Shown piece by piece: positions 8,814-17,723 of a DNA stretch of 50,563 nucleotides (positions within the stretch are counted from its first letter, which is position 1; each line of letters opens with the position of its first letter). A program made the position numbers and the translations under genes. Below the pieces are notes generated by a model, which did no database searches, was not told where the DNA came from, and saw only the letters and a list, made by a program, of their open reading frames with translations. Source of the DNA: Prevotella sp. GTDB taxonomy: Bacteria > Bacteroidota > Bacteroidia > Bacteroidales > Bacteroidaceae. The stretch spans positions 1 through 50,563 of the forward strand of contig JAILHK010000003.1 of NCBI GenBank assembly GCA_024695815.1, in the 5' to 3' direction.

Positions 8814-9635
8814 TTATTCTTTTATTGTTTCGTTTTGACGATTGTCTTGATAGCGGGCCAGCAACTCACGTTCTTGTTGCTGAGCCTTTTCCAGGAACTC
8901 GCGATAGGTATCGCTTTCTGGATGGAAAGGACGATGACCTAAGGCCTCTTTGATGGGCTTCCATTCCTTCAGAAACTGCTTGGCGCTTTCACTAAAACAG
9001 TTTTCTACCAGCTTCTCCCAGATATATTCCACGGCCTGTGCCGATGGATGAATCATATCGGGTTGATAGAAACGGTAGTCGCGCAACTCGTCGAGAACGA
9101 TCTCGTAGGCGGGAAAATAGAAGGCGACACCGGGATTGCGAGCCACCAACTCGTGGACCGCCAACAACAATGTGGCCTTAGACAACTGGCTCTCGTGGAA
9201 GCCGTACTTCTGATAACGGATAGGACTGACGGTGAGAACAACCTGAACGGCTGGACGTCTGGTGGAAAGCTCATCGACCACCTGTTGCAAGGCATCAACG
9301 CACTGCTGCACAGACAGTTCCTCTTCCTGAAAAAGACGCTGCGGACGCTTCTGACAGTTATCAACAATCTCGCCCGTTTCCTTCAGGCGATAGACGTGGT
9401 TGGTGCCCAACGTCAGAAACGCCACACGCGGTTTGGCGTCGGTGCGCATGACGGTGTGAAGCACCGATATGGGGTTGTACATCACACCGTAGGGATTGAC
9501 AACGACCGGAAAGCGCTCCTCCTTGAAACGACTGCCGATGCTGTCAGCAAAGCAAGAGCCCACGAAGAGAATCTCTTCGAGGGGCTCAATGCTGAATGGA
9601 TAGCTGGGAATATGAACCTTGGTTCTGAATTCCAT
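8814..9635 (-). CDS. GSCFA domain protein
   Basis: A 273-residue protein with the name-giving GSCFA motif (LFVGSCFADSIGSRF, residues ~28-42) and later FLTLGTNHVYR (~74) and DMIHPSAQAVEYIWEKL (~194-210). The GSC and the D-x-x-H block resemble the SGNH hydrolase fold, so an esterase or acyl-carbohydrate role is plausible, but the family has no established function. It begins two bases after the end of the YfhO gene, so the pair is cotranscribed. No signal peptide is seen, which suggests a cytoplasmic protein. Confidence 0.85.
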   Translation of the reverse strand: MEFRTKVHIPSYPFSIEPLEEILFVGSCFADSIGSRFKEERFPVVVNPYGVMYNPISVLHTVMRTDAKPRVAFLTLGTNHVYRLKETGEIVDNCQKRPQRLFQEEELSVQQCVDALQQVVDELSTRRPAVQVVLTVSPIRYQKYGFHESQLSKATLLLAVHELVARNPGVAFYFPAYEIVLDELRDYRFYQPDMIHPSAQAVEYIWEKLVENCFSESAKQFLKEWKPIKEALGHRPFHPESDTYREFLEKAQQQERELLARYQDNRQNETIKE

Positions 9636-9637
9636 AT

Positions 9638-12235
9638 TTATTTTTGTTTCTTACGATAGGTAAAGAACAACAGTACCAGGACCAGAAGGACGAGGATGAC
9701 CAGCGAGGTGTAGGCAATGACCTCGGTGGTGGTGATGCTCTGCGGGAAGAAGCTGAGCACAACCTCGTGCTCGCCACCCTCGATACGCATGGCACGCAGT
9801 ACATAGTTGACGCGTCCCAGTTCTACGGGCTGACCATCGACGGTAGCCTCCCAACCGGGATAGTAGATTTCAGAGAACACCAGTACGCCACCATTGCTGC
9901 TCTTAACCTGATATTTCAGTTGGTTAGGCTCGTAAGCCGTCATCTTCACCACGGCAGCCGTGTCGAGCGCAGAGGCCTGTCCGAGCACGTCGGCAAACTG
10001 TTTGTCGGCCACGGCCTCGTGACGGAGGTTGATGGTGCGCAGGGCGTTGATCTCGGCAGTGGCGTTGTCCACATAGCTCAGCTTATCAACAAACCATGCG
10101 TTGCCCTGTGCATAGGGATTAGGACGGTAGAAGTTCTGCTGTGCCAAGAGGAAATACTTCGTGTTCAGCATGTTGAGCACAGGCCACAGACTGTCGCCTG
10201 GTGCCTCCTGCAACTCGCCATTGTACTGCTGGAGCGCAGCAAACACCTGGTTGTGCTCACGACTGATATAATAGTCGATAAGGTCTTGATAGCGACGAAG
10301 CTTGGCGGCATGATAGCCACCAATGCTCTTATGATAGTAGGACGTCTCGTTCTCATTAAACAGGTTGCCTGCCAGGTTCAGCACACGATAGTCGAGCGAC
10401 GTATCAGCCAGGATTTGACGATCGGCATCGGTCATTGGGCGCACATAGCGCTGCTCCACCTTCTTGATGAACTGATGCTCGTCGTTAGGATTGAGATAGC
10501 GGCGGTTCACCTGCCACAGATCGACCAGACAGAGCACCAACAGGACAACCACTACGGGCAGCGCCTTCAGCTTCTTGGCACGATAGAGCAACAGCATCAG
10601 CGTGCCAACGACAATGATGAAGAACGAGCGCCAACAGTCGGCAGTGAAAATAGACTGACGTGCATGACTCAGTGCCGTGAGCAAAGACTGCGCATCGGCA
10701 GGAGCCGGCAGGATGCGACCTGCCAACGTCACCTCTGCATCGGAATAGAAATTGAAGAACAGCGTAGGCATCAGCGCAAAGAGCAGCGCCATACCACCCG
10801 TTGCTGCAAAGGCACCATAGAGGTAGTATATCTTCTTGCCAGAGAGCACCTCGGGCTTCTCGATGACCTCCTTGAGGGCCAGCATGGCCAGCAGAGGAAT
10901 AGTAAACTCGGCAATGACGAGGATAGACTCGACGGCACGGAACTTGGCGTACATCGGCACATAGTCGATGAAGAGGTCGGTCAAGCCCATGAAGTTCTTG
11001 CCCCAGGCCAACATGATGCTCAGGATGGTGGCTGCCAGCAGTGCCCACTTCATAGGTCCTTTGACTATAAACAAGCCAAGCACGAAGAGCATCAGCACAA
11101 AGGCACCCACATAGACAGGACCCATCGTGCCATGGGCACCGGGCTCCAGGTTCTCTTCCCAATACTGTGTGAAGTAGATGGGCTGTCCGCCGGTGGTCTC
11201 CTTGAAGAAGCCATTGGGATTAGCCAGTTCGCCAACCACCGCCAGGGCTGGTGCTTTCTGTCCACCGCCAAGTTCCACCTGTTCTTTCTCCAGAATATCC
11301 TTGGCAGCCTCATCCTCCCAAATCACGTGCGTTGAGGTGCCACCCTTCACATTAGGAACCAGCAGACTCCAGGTCTCGCCGATGCCATAGCTATAGTCGG
11401 TGATATACGAGCGTTCCAGTCCGCCAGCCGTCTGGTTGCCGGCATCGCTCTTTACCAGTTCGCTACCGCCACGCATGGTCTCCTGCGAATACTGCCAAGT
11501 GTGATACAGATTAGATATGTTGGCCAAGACGCCGAGCAGTCCGCCCACGGCAACCACAGCCGTAGCCTTGCAGAAATGAGCCATTTGCTTCTTGCGCACG
11601 GCGTCAACGAGATAGGCAATGAGCATAAACAGGATGACAAACAAGTAATAATAGGTCATCTGTACGTGGTTGGCCTGCACCTCGAGGGCCGCAAAGATGC
11701 CCGTGACAACGGCACCCAACAGATATTTTCCCCTGTAGGCCAGCACGATACCACCAATCATAGGGGGCAGATAGGCCAGCGCCATCACCTTCCAAATATG
11801 TCCGGCAGCAATGATAATGAGGAAATAGGTGCTGAAGGCCCACAGGATGGAACCTAGCGCAGCCAGCTGCTGACGAAAGTCGAAGGCACGCAACAGGATG
11901 TAGAAGCCCAGCAAGTAGGCAAACAGATACCACACGTTCAGCGGCAGCCACAGGTGATAGGCATCGGCCACCTTGCTGATGACCTTGTCGCTATTGTACG
12001 ATGGCGACAACTGATAGGTGGGCATGCCCGAGAACAAAGCGTTGGTCCAACGCGTACGGTCGCCCGTGCGCTCCATGTAATCAGCCTGTTCCTGGCCTGC
12101 ACCTACGCCAGCAGAGATATCTCCCTGGTTGAGCACACGACCCTCGAAGTCGGCTGGATAGAAATAGGCAAATGCCAACACCACAAAAAACAACACTGCC
12201 ACTGCATCCAGCAGCCATGGTTTCAACGATTTCAT
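9638..12235 (-). CDS. YfhO-family membrane protein
   Basis: An 865-residue polytopic membrane protein. The first helix is followed by a loop with NQGDISAGVG and a long external segment, then about a dozen hydrophobic segments up to ~560. A soluble C-terminal domain follows (YPGWEATVDGQPVELGRVNYVLRA, residues ~790-815, the YfhO signature), then a last helix. The fold class is GT-C; Gram-positive YfhO puts sugars on cell-wall polymers, but the substrate in Bacteroidetes is not known. It heads a two-gene unit with the GSCFA gene. The very long plus-strand open frame lying opposite its 3' half is a coding shadow caused by the codon bias. Confidence 0.85.
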   Translation of the reverse strand: MKSLKPWLLDAVAVLFFVVLAFAYFYPADFEGRVLNQGDISAGVGAGQEQADYMERTGDRTRWTNALFSGMPTYQLSPSYNSDKVISKVADAYHLWLPLNVWYLFAYLLGFYILLRAFDFRQQLAALGSILWAFSTYFLIIIAAGHIWKVMALAYLPPMIGGIVLAYRGKYLLGAVVTGIFAALEVQANHVQMTYYYLFVILFMLIAYLVDAVRKKQMAHFCKATAVVAVGGLLGVLANISNLYHTWQYSQETMRGGSELVKSDAGNQTAGGLERSYITDYSYGIGETWSLLVPNVKGGTSTHVIWEDEAAKDILEKEQVELGGGQKAPALAVVGELANPNGFFKETTGGQPIYFTQYWEENLEPGAHGTMGPVYVGAFVLMLFVLGLFIVKGPMKWALLAATILSIMLAWGKNFMGLTDLFIDYVPMYAKFRAVESILVIAEFTIPLLAMLALKEVIEKPEVLSGKKIYYLYGAFAATGGMALLFALMPTLFFNFYSDAEVTLAGRILPAPADAQSLLTALSHARQSIFTADCWRSFFIIVVGTLMLLLYRAKKLKALPVVVVLLVLCLVDLWQVNRRYLNPNDEHQFIKKVEQRYVRPMTDADRQILADTSLDYRVLNLAGNLFNENETSYYHKSIGGYHAAKLRRYQDLIDYYISREHNQVFAALQQYNGELQEAPGDSLWPVLNMLNTKYFLLAQQNFYRPNPYAQGNAWFVDKLSYVDNATAEINALRTINLRHEAVADKQFADVLGQASALDTAAVVKMTAYEPNQLKYQVKSSNGGVLVFSEIYYPGWEATVDGQPVELGRVNYVLRAMRIEGGEHEVVLSFFPQSITTTEVIAYTSLVILVLLVLVLLFFTYRKKQK

Positions 12236-12264
12236 AATCTTGCAAGTTATTATTTATTTGGCCG

Positions 12265-12272
12265 CAAAATTA
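12265..12272 (-). promoter_or_regulatory. Promoter -7 box for yfhO
   Basis: Minus-strand TAATTTTG 30 bases before the yfhO start codon; fits TAnnTTTG. Confidence 0.6.
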
Positions 12273-12316
12273 CAAAATAAATTCGTACTTACCACGTGAA
12301 TTTAAAATATTTCCAC

Positions 12317-12324
12317 TATCTTTG
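12317..12324 (+). promoter_or_regulatory. Promoter -7 box for mtnN-luxS
   Basis: TATCTTTG, giving a start site near 12330. Because this lies downstream of an in-frame start at 12296, it decides for the ATG at 12347. Confidence 0.75.
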
Positions 12325-12346
12325 TCGTCAAAATACAACAGAAAGA

Positions 12347-12991
12347 ATGAAAATAGGAATTATTGTCGCTATGGACAAAGAGTTGCAACAACTGCAACAG
12401 GTTTTCAAGAACAGCGACGTCAGAGTAGAGAAATGCGGCATCGGCAAAGTGAATGCCGCACTGGGCGCCCAGCGCATGATCAACGAGTTTCACCCCGACA
12501 TCATCATCAGCAGCGGATGCGCCGGTGGCAATGGGGATGATATCAACGTGCAGGACATCGTGGTGAGTTCCGAACTGTGCTATCACGATGTGTACTGTGG
12601 AACGGCCATCGACGACAACACCGTTTACGGACAGGTGCAGGGTCTGCCCGCCCGCTATCAGACAGACCCCGAATTGCTGCGCAAGGCCCTCAGTCTGAAG
12701 ACCGAAGGCATCACGATTCACGGGGGCCTCATCGTGACCGGCGACTGGTTTGTGGATTCCAAGGAGAAGGCACGCGAGATTATCGGTCACTTCCCCGAGG
12801 CGAAAGCCATCGACATGGAGTCGTGCGCCATCGCGCAGACATGTTATATTAATAAGGTGAAGTTTATCTCGTTCCGTGTGGTCAGCGACATCCCCCTGCG
12901 CGACACCGATGCCTCGCAGTATCATGACTTCTGGAACACAGTAGCAGAGCATTCTTTCCAAACAACCCGTGCTTTCGTAGAAAGCCTGTAA
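12347..12991 (+). CDS. mtnN: 5'-methylthioadenosine/S-adenosylhomocysteine nucleosidase
   Basis: A 214-residue enzyme that removes adenine from S-adenosylhomocysteine and methylthioadenosine. The N-terminus MKIGIIVAMDKELQ puts a Glu at position 12, the catalytic acid known in E. coli MTAN. IDMESCAIAQ (~160-169) and the Asp in VVSDIPL (~184) complete the active site. The ATG at 12347 is chosen because the promoter box at 12317-12324 lies inside the longer open frame, and AGAAAGA precedes it. It stands directly before luxS, which uses its product S-ribosylhomocysteine, so the two form a methyl-cycle unit. An inverted-repeat element sits between them. Confidence 0.95.
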   Translation: MKIGIIVAMDKELQQLQQVFKNSDVRVEKCGIGKVNAALGAQRMINEFHPDIIISSGCAGGNGDDINVQDIVVSSELCYHDVYCGTAIDDNTVYGQVQGLPARYQTDPELLRKALSLKTEGITIHGGLIVTGDWFVDSKEKAREIIGHFPEAKAIDMESCAIAQTCYINKVKFISFRVVSDIPLRDTDASQYHDFWNTVAEHSFQTTRAFVESL

Positions 12992-12992
12992 A

Positions 12993-13112
12993 TGCCCATT
13001 AACTTAAGAGGCAAAGGGGTCTGAACAAGCGCAGACTCCATAAACAAGTCAAACTACATAGGGGAACTGAAAACGCTTGTTCAGCCCCCCATCCCCCTAA
13101 CTTAGGGGGCAT
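12993..13112. repeat. Imperfect inverted-repeat element between mtnN and luxS
   Basis: About 120 bp with inverted ends. The inner arms CTGAACAAGCG (13021-13031) and CGCTTGTTCAG (13074-13084) match perfectly; the outer arms (12993-13020 and 13085-13112) pair less well. The right arm itself contains the palindrome CCCCCTAACTTAGGGGG (13093-13109). It looks like a small non-coding mobile element (MITE-like) or a long mRNA hairpin. It fills nearly the whole gap before luxS. Confidence 0.6.
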
Positions 13113-13119
13113 TAAAGAA

Positions 13120-13614
13120 ATGGAAGTTATAACGAGTTTTACAATAGACCATACCCACCTGAAGCCCGGCATCTATGTATCGAGAGAGGACAAAGGATTT
13201 ACGACCTTCGACCTGCGCATCACCGAACCCAACCAGGAGCCTGCTGTGGCGCCTGCCGCGATGCATAGCCTGGAACACCTGATGGCTACATGGTTTCGCA
13301 ACAGCGAGGCAAAAGACGACGTCGTGTATGTTGGTCCGATGGGCTGCCTGACGGGCATGTATATCATCATGACCGGCACCTATACGGTGGAGGACATGCG
13401 CCGACTGACCATCGAGTGTCTGGAGTGGATACTGACACAGAAAGAGGTGCCCGCCACCCGTCCGGAGGCTTGCGGCAACTATCTGTTGCACGACCTGCCC
13501 ATGTGTCACTGGGAGAGCCGCCGATACCTGGATCGTCTGAAGAACGATTTCCACTGTGAATACACCAAATTGGAAATCAAACTGGAAGACGGACGCATCT
13601 TTGCCGACGCATAA
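13120..13614 (+). CDS. luxS: S-ribosylhomocysteine lyase, autoinducer-2 synthesis
   Basis: A 164-residue metalloenzyme that splits S-ribosylhomocysteine into homocysteine and the precursor of autoinducer-2. The metal site is intact: H49 and H53 in HSLEH with E52 as base, and C118 in EACGNY as third ligand; C76 in GCLTG is the second catalytic residue. The length is usual for the family. Transcription most likely continues from mtnN, since no TAnnTTTG box is obvious in the gap; a strong terminator follows at 13635. Confidence 0.96.
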   Translation: MEVITSFTIDHTHLKPGIYVSREDKGFTTFDLRITEPNQEPAVAPAAMHSLEHLMATWFRNSEAKDDVVYVGPMGCLTGMYIIMTGTYTVEDMRRLTIECLEWILTQKEVPATRPEACGNYLLHDLPMCHWESRRYLDRLKNDFHCEYTKLEIKLEDGRIFADA

Positions 13615-13634
13615 TAGCACAATAATATATTGAC

Positions 13635-13676
13635 AAGAGACATACTTACAAACCAACGGTAAGTATGTCTCTTTTT
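13635..13676 (+). terminator. Intrinsic terminator after luxS
   Basis: Perfect 15-bp stem, AAGAGACATACTTAC paired with GTAAGTATGTCTCTT, followed by six T. Confidence 0.95.
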
Positions 13677-13736
13677 TCTTATTCTTTATGACAACATCAA
13701 AAATATTGGGGGAGGGGTAAAAATTTAAGTAAAATA

Positions 13737-13768
13737 TTTGCACATCAAGACAAAACACATTACCTTTG
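13737..13768 (+). promoter_or_regulatory. Promoter of lipoprotein gene
   Basis: TTTG (13737-13740), 20 bases, TACCTTTG (13761-13768): an ideal Bacteroidetes promoter 25 bases before the start codon. Confidence 0.85.
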
Positions 13769-13792
13769 TACCGACTTTAACCATATAACTAC

Positions 13793-14920
13793 ATGAAAAA
13801 AAATATCGCAATGGTTGTCATGGCCGCAAGCCTGATGGTAGGCTGTGCACCAAAGATAACGACCGAAATGACTACACAGGCGCTGGAACCGAAAGCAACC
13901 AACCAAGTGATGATACTGGGCCATAGGGACACGATACCCAACGAAGCGCGCAGCATTGGGCAACTAAAAATCAAGAGCCGACACTCTTCGTTGCGAAAAA
14001 GCTACACCCGAATACTGAACTTGGCTGTGAAAGAAACGGCACAACAGGGAGGTAACATCCTGGTAGTGGACCATAGCGACATGGAGAAGAACACGTTGAA
14101 AGGTACGATGGCCTACTACGACGGTGAAACAAACAGCGCCCTGACGATATCACCTAAACGTATCAAGAACCTGTTGGCTATGGGCATACAGCAGAACCAG
14201 TCACCCATACAGGCCATGAGCAAAGAACAAGAGCAGATGGTGAAGCAGCGTCAGGAGGAGGCCGCACAACAGGAAATGAGCAAATATAGCACATTGGCTG
14301 AGGTAGAAGAGCAAAAAGATGTGCAAGATACGACTATACAAGAGAGCTCTTTTGAAGATGCAAGCAGCTATTTCAGCATCGAGAAAGAGAAAGAATCACG
14401 AAAAGGCGTCATTAAGATTAGTGGTGGGCCGATGTGGACTTTATCGAAAATGTACCTCTCGAACGACGGTAGAGACTACATCTCTAACGCCAGAGGTACT
14501 GCTTTCGACCTGTCTATCCACAGCATTGGAGACCTGTGGGGCTATGGCTTTGACCTGTATGGCAGCCAAACAAGCCTTTCAATAGGCAACTACTTCAACA
14601 CGTCGAAAGTGAGTTATAATTTCTTCTATGCCGGTCCTAGTCTGGTTATGGGCGGCACATTCGCTCAACACTTCTATGCAGACCTTTCCGTGGGCATTGG
14701 CATGGGGTATTATCACGACAGTGGTTCCGACGACGTGGGACTTGGCATGAGGGAATCGGTGGGACTCGGTGTGATGCTGAACAACCACTTTAGCGTTGGC
14801 ATTGATGCAGCTATACAGATGGCCACATTCAAACGACCAGAAGGATTCAACCAACCTGAGGACGAAGCTTATGGCTTTAAATGTGCAACAGTGATGCTGA
14901 CACTACGCACACACTTGTAA
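13793..14920 (+). CDS. Lipoprotein of unknown function
   Basis: A 375-residue protein with a lipoprotein signal (MKKNIAMVVMAASLMVGC; lipobox VGC, Cys18). Residues ~40-130 resemble a domain that ends in GGNILVVDHSDM, similar to segments seen in other Bacteroidetes lipoproteins. A Gln/Glu-rich, probably helical linker follows (~140-185). The C-terminal ~170 residues alternate polar and nonpolar residues with many Gly and aromatics (GYGFDLYGSQTSLSIGNYF, ADLSVGIGMGYYH), like a small outer-membrane beta barrel or beta sandwich. It shares a transcript with the secreted protein 32 bases downstream. I cannot assign a function. Confidence 0.7.
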   Translation: MKKNIAMVVMAASLMVGCAPKITTEMTTQALEPKATNQVMILGHRDTIPNEARSIGQLKIKSRHSSLRKSYTRILNLAVKETAQQGGNILVVDHSDMEKNTLKGTMAYYDGETNSALTISPKRIKNLLAMGIQQNQSPIQAMSKEQEQMVKQRQEEAAQQEMSKYSTLAEVEEQKDVQDTTIQESSFEDASSYFSIEKEKESRKGVIKISGGPMWTLSKMYLSNDGRDYISNARGTAFDLSIHSIGDLWGYGFDLYGSQTSLSIGNYFNTSKVSYNFFYAGPSLVMGGTFAQHFYADLSVGIGMGYYHDSGSDDVGLGMRESVGLGVMLNNHFSVGIDAAIQMATFKRPEGFNQPEDEAYGFKCATVMLTLRTHL

Positions 14921-14952
14921 GACTACAACAATAAACCAAAAACACACTAACA

Positions 14953-15639
14953 ATGAGAAAAAACAACGCGAGATGGATACTATGCATAGCCATGCTATTA
15001 GTATCACTAACAACCACCGCACAGAAGAAGTTCTGCATGACCTATGAAGATTTCATGGACAACAAATGGGAAGAACTGGACTCTATACACATCAAGACCC
15101 ACAGTAAGTCGCATCAGATGTGGTGGGGCGGCAGTGACTTTGCCTTCACCACGGGCAACAAGTCTATTGACAAACTACTGAAAAAAGAAGCCTTTGCCAT
15201 CGCTATCGACAACACACTCTACGTGAACTGTCGCGACCTGCGGTTCGAGGGAACACCCTTTGGCAATGGTTATGTGAAGGCCAGACGTATTGGCAAGCAC
15301 AGTCTGCTGATAGTAAACAAGATTATCGGTAAGAAAATAGCCGAGTCTGAATTCGTATCAGCCTACATGTTTGGCGCCATAGGCGGAGCTATCAGCGCCA
15401 GCAAACACATGAAGCGTCAGGTATGTTACATCATCTCAAACGGTATCAACGAAAAAGGCGTCATCGATCTGCGACTGATAAACGACGGACTGATGGAAAA
15501 GATGTTGAAAAAGGACACCGACCTTTGCAACAAATACTACTCGGAAGAAAAGGACAACAAACGAATGCTGGCCAGCCATATCATCCCCATTCTGGAGCAA
15601 GCCGGCCTGTTCGACCAGAAACACGATAGTCAGGAATAA
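14953..15639 (+). CDS. Secreted protein of unknown function
   Basis: A 228-residue protein with a signal peptide (MRKNNARWILCIAMLLVSLTTTAQ, cleavage after TAQ). The mature part is soluble, with FRAC-like small motifs only: LYVNCRDLRFEG (~87-98) and a Gly/Ala-rich hydrophobic stretch FGAIGGAISA (~138-147) that may sit in a membrane. It resembles uncharacterised Bacteroidales secreted proteins (DUF6563-like, low certainty). It follows the lipoprotein gene and precedes a hairpin terminator, so both genes form one unit. Confidence 0.65.
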   Translation: MRKNNARWILCIAMLLVSLTTTAQKKFCMTYEDFMDNKWEELDSIHIKTHSKSHQMWWGGSDFAFTTGNKSIDKLLKKEAFAIAIDNTLYVNCRDLRFEGTPFGNGYVKARRIGKHSLLIVNKIIGKKIAESEFVSAYMFGAIGGAISASKHMKRQVCYIISNGINEKGVIDLRLINDGLMEKMLKKDTDLCNKYYSEEKDNKRMLASHIIPILEQAGLFDQKHDSQE

Positions 15640-15674
15640 GACTGTAGCAAAAAGGTCAGAATATCAGAATAAAA

Positions 15675-15715
15675 GAAGTGGCACAAAGGAATGATTCCTC
15701 TGTGCCACTTCTTTT
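15675..15715 (+). terminator. Terminator hairpin with AGTGGCAC arms
   Basis: AGAAGTGGCACA...TGTGCCACTTCT stem followed by TTTTT. The arm cores AGTGGCACA (centre 15681) and TGTGCCACT (centre 15705) are 24 bp apart and match the core word of the 22-bp arrays, so this terminator may belong to that family. Confidence 0.85.
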
Positions 15716-15747
15716 TATGTATGCCATCCGAACGATGGAGAGCAGTA

Positions 15748-15813
15748 TTACTGCTTGTTAGCCTTGACCTTTGGTCGAGCCTGCTTGCGTTCGGTAATCG
15801 ATGCAAGCATCAT
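15748..15813 (-). CDS. Possible 21-residue basic peptide after typA
   Basis: An open frame of 21 codons starts with two ATG codons five bases after the typA stop and ends in TAA. The peptide is strongly basic (ITERKQARPKVKANKQ). The only ribosome site is a weak GAGCG. It would be cotranslated with typA. It may be chance; conservation would decide. Confidence 0.25.
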   Translation of the reverse strand: MMLASITERKQARPKVKANKQ

Positions 15814-15818
15814 TACGC

Positions 15819-17621
15819 TCACTGTTTCGCAGCCTTTTTACGCTGGTCGTGATCGAGGATAGCCTTGCGGATACGCATAGACTTAGGTGTCACCTCTACT
15901 AGCTCGTCTTCCTTGATGTACTCCAGACATTCCTCGAGCGACATGATCACCTTCGGGATGATGCGAGCCTTATCGTCTGTACCCGACGCACGCACGTTGG
16001 TGAGCTGCTTAGCCTTGCAGACATTTACCACCAGGTCGTTGTCGTGAACATGCTCACCGACAACCTCACCCATGTAAACGTCCTCACCTGGATCGATAAA
16101 GAACTTACCACGGTCCTGCAACTTATCAATAGCATAAGCAAAAGAGTTACCTGTTTCCAAGGCAATCATTGAACCATTGACGCGGCGCTCTATCTCACCC
16201 TTGTATGGCTGATACTCCTTGAAACGGTGTGCCATGATAGCCTCACCCTGAGAAGCGGTGAGCACATTGGTACGCAGACCGATGATACCACGTGAAGGTA
16301 TGTCGAACTCAATGTTAGTACGTTCGCCCTGACTCTCCATAGAGGTCATCTCGCCCTTGCGGCGTGTCACCATATCAATCATCTTAGAAGCGAACTCCTC
16401 GGGTACGTTGATGGTGAGCTCCTCGACAGGCTCGTGCTTCACACCGTTAATCTCTTTGTAGATAACCTGTGGCTGACCAACCTGAAGCTCGTAGCCCTCG
16501 CGACGCATGGTCTCGATGAGCACAGAGAGGTGCAGCACGCCACGACCAGAAACCACCCACTTGTCGGTGTAGTCCTCGAAAGGTTTTACACGAAGGGCAA
16601 GGTTCTTCTCCAACTCTTTCTCCAGACGGTCGTTGATATGACGTGAGGTCACGAACTTACCCTCTTTACCGAAGAAAGGCGAGTCGTTGATCATGAAGAG
16701 CATAGACATGGTAGGCTCGTCGATAGCGATTGGTGGCAGTGGTTCTGGATTCTCCATGTCACAGATGGTGTCGCCAATCTCGAACTTTTCAAGACCGATG
16801 ACGGCACAGATGTCGCCACACTCCACTTCGTCGATGCGCTGATGTCCCATACCATCGAAAGTGTGGAGCTCCCTGATGCGGGTCTTCTCCATCGAACCGT
16901 CACGATGGGCGATGGTGACCTGCATGCCATCCTTCAAAGTGCCGCGATGCACACGACCCACAGCGATACGACCAGTATAGCTGCTATAGTCCAATGAGGT
17001 GATCAGCATCTGAGGTGTGCCTTCCAACTTTTTAGGAGCGGGAATCACCTCAACAATCTTATCGAGCAGATAGGTAATGTCGGTTGTAGGCTTGTTGTAG
17101 TCCTCGCTCATCCAGCCATTCTTGGCCGAGCCATAGACCACGGGGAAGTCCAGCTGGTCTTCGGTAGCATTCAGAGAGAACATGAGATCAAACACCATCT
17201 CATAGACTTCCTCTGGACGACAGTTAGGCTTGTCCACCTTGTTGACAACAACAATAGGCTTCAAGCCAATCTCTAGCGCCTTCTGCAGCACAAAACGAGT
17301 CTGAGGCATGGGGCCCTCGAATGCATCGACAAGCAACAGACATCCATCAGCCATATTCAAAACACGCTCCACTTCACCACCGAAGTCGGAGTGTCCCGGA
17401 GTATCAATAATATTGATTTTCGTTCCTTTCCAATTGATGGAAACGTTTTTAGAAAGAATGGTGATGCCTCGCTCGCGCTCCAAGTCGTTTGCATCAAGTA
17501 CTTGGTTCGACAGGTTCTGTCCCTCACGGAAGAGATTGCCTGCGAGCATCATCTTGTCCACCAGCGTTGTTTTGCCGTGGTCAACGTGTGCGATAATCGC
17601 AATGTTTCTGATATCCTGCAT
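15819..17621 (-). CDS. typA: Ribosome-associated GTPase TypA/BipA
   Basis: A 600-residue translational GTPase of the EF-G type that acts in ribosome assembly and stress adaptation. The G-domain motifs are intact: AHVDHGKTT (G1, ~9-17), ERGIT (G2, ~50), DTPGH (G3, ~73) and NKVD (G4, ~129). The beta-barrel, EF-G-like and BipA-specific C-terminal domains follow, and the tail RKAILDHDQRKKAAKQ is typical for Bacteroidetes. The ATG at 17621 is chosen because the longer frame starts inside the -7 box. It is monocistronic, divergent from rpsO. Confidence 0.96.
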   Translation of the reverse strand: MQDIRNIAIIAHVDHGKTTLVDKMMLAGNLFREGQNLSNQVLDANDLERERGITILSKNVSINWKGTKINIIDTPGHSDFGGEVERVLNMADGCLLLVDAFEGPMPQTRFVLQKALEIGLKPIVVVNKVDKPNCRPEEVYEMVFDLMFSLNATEDQLDFPVVYGSAKNGWMSEDYNKPTTDITYLLDKIVEVIPAPKKLEGTPQMLITSLDYSSYTGRIAVGRVHRGTLKDGMQVTIAHRDGSMEKTRIRELHTFDGMGHQRIDEVECGDICAVIGLEKFEIGDTICDMENPEPLPPIAIDEPTMSMLFMINDSPFFGKEGKFVTSRHINDRLEKELEKNLALRVKPFEDYTDKWVVSGRGVLHLSVLIETMRREGYELQVGQPQVIYKEINGVKHEPVEELTINVPEEFASKMIDMVTRRKGEMTSMESQGERTNIEFDIPSRGIIGLRTNVLTASQGEAIMAHRFKEYQPYKGEIERRVNGSMIALETGNSFAYAIDKLQDRGKFFIDPGEDVYMGEVVGEHVHDNDLVVNVCKAKQLTNVRASGTDDKARIIPKVIMSLEECLEYIKEDELVEVTPKSMRIRKAILDHDQRKKAAKQ

Positions 17622-17645
17622 AATTATTTTACGTAAAATCGGGTG

Positions 17646-17677
17646 CAAAGTTACAAAAAATGATAGTTTTAAGCAAA
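17646..17677 (-). promoter_or_regulatory. Promoter of typA
   Basis: Minus-strand TTTG (17674-17677), 20 bases, TAACTTTG (17646-17653). The predicted start is ~17641, giving a leader of about 20 bases. Confidence 0.85.
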
Positions 17678-17680
17678 TTT

Positions 17681-17708
17681 TTCACTTTTCACTTTTCACT
17701 TTTCACTT
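17681..17708. repeat. Heptamer tandem repeat (TTCACTT)x4
   Basis: Four exact 7-bp copies between the divergent typA and rpsO promoters, followed by a T run. It covers the place where the rpsO -33 element should be, and borders the typA -33 element. Confidence 0.9.
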
Positions 17709-17715
17709 TTTTTTG

Positions 17716-17723
17716 TACCTTTG
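17716..17723 (+). promoter_or_regulatory. Promoter -7 box for rpsO
   Basis: TACCTTTG. It gives a ~110-base leader (17728-17837) containing GCTTTTCGGAAAGTC and other small self-complementary segments. S15 often represses its own mRNA through leader structure, so this leader is a candidate site; no specific motif is proven. Confidence 0.65.

Noticed and set aside
9644..11335. A 563-codon plus-strand open frame opposite yfhO
   Set aside because: It lies wholly antisense to the clear YfhO coding region; the composition (His, Gln and Arg rich) is that of a codon-bias shadow.
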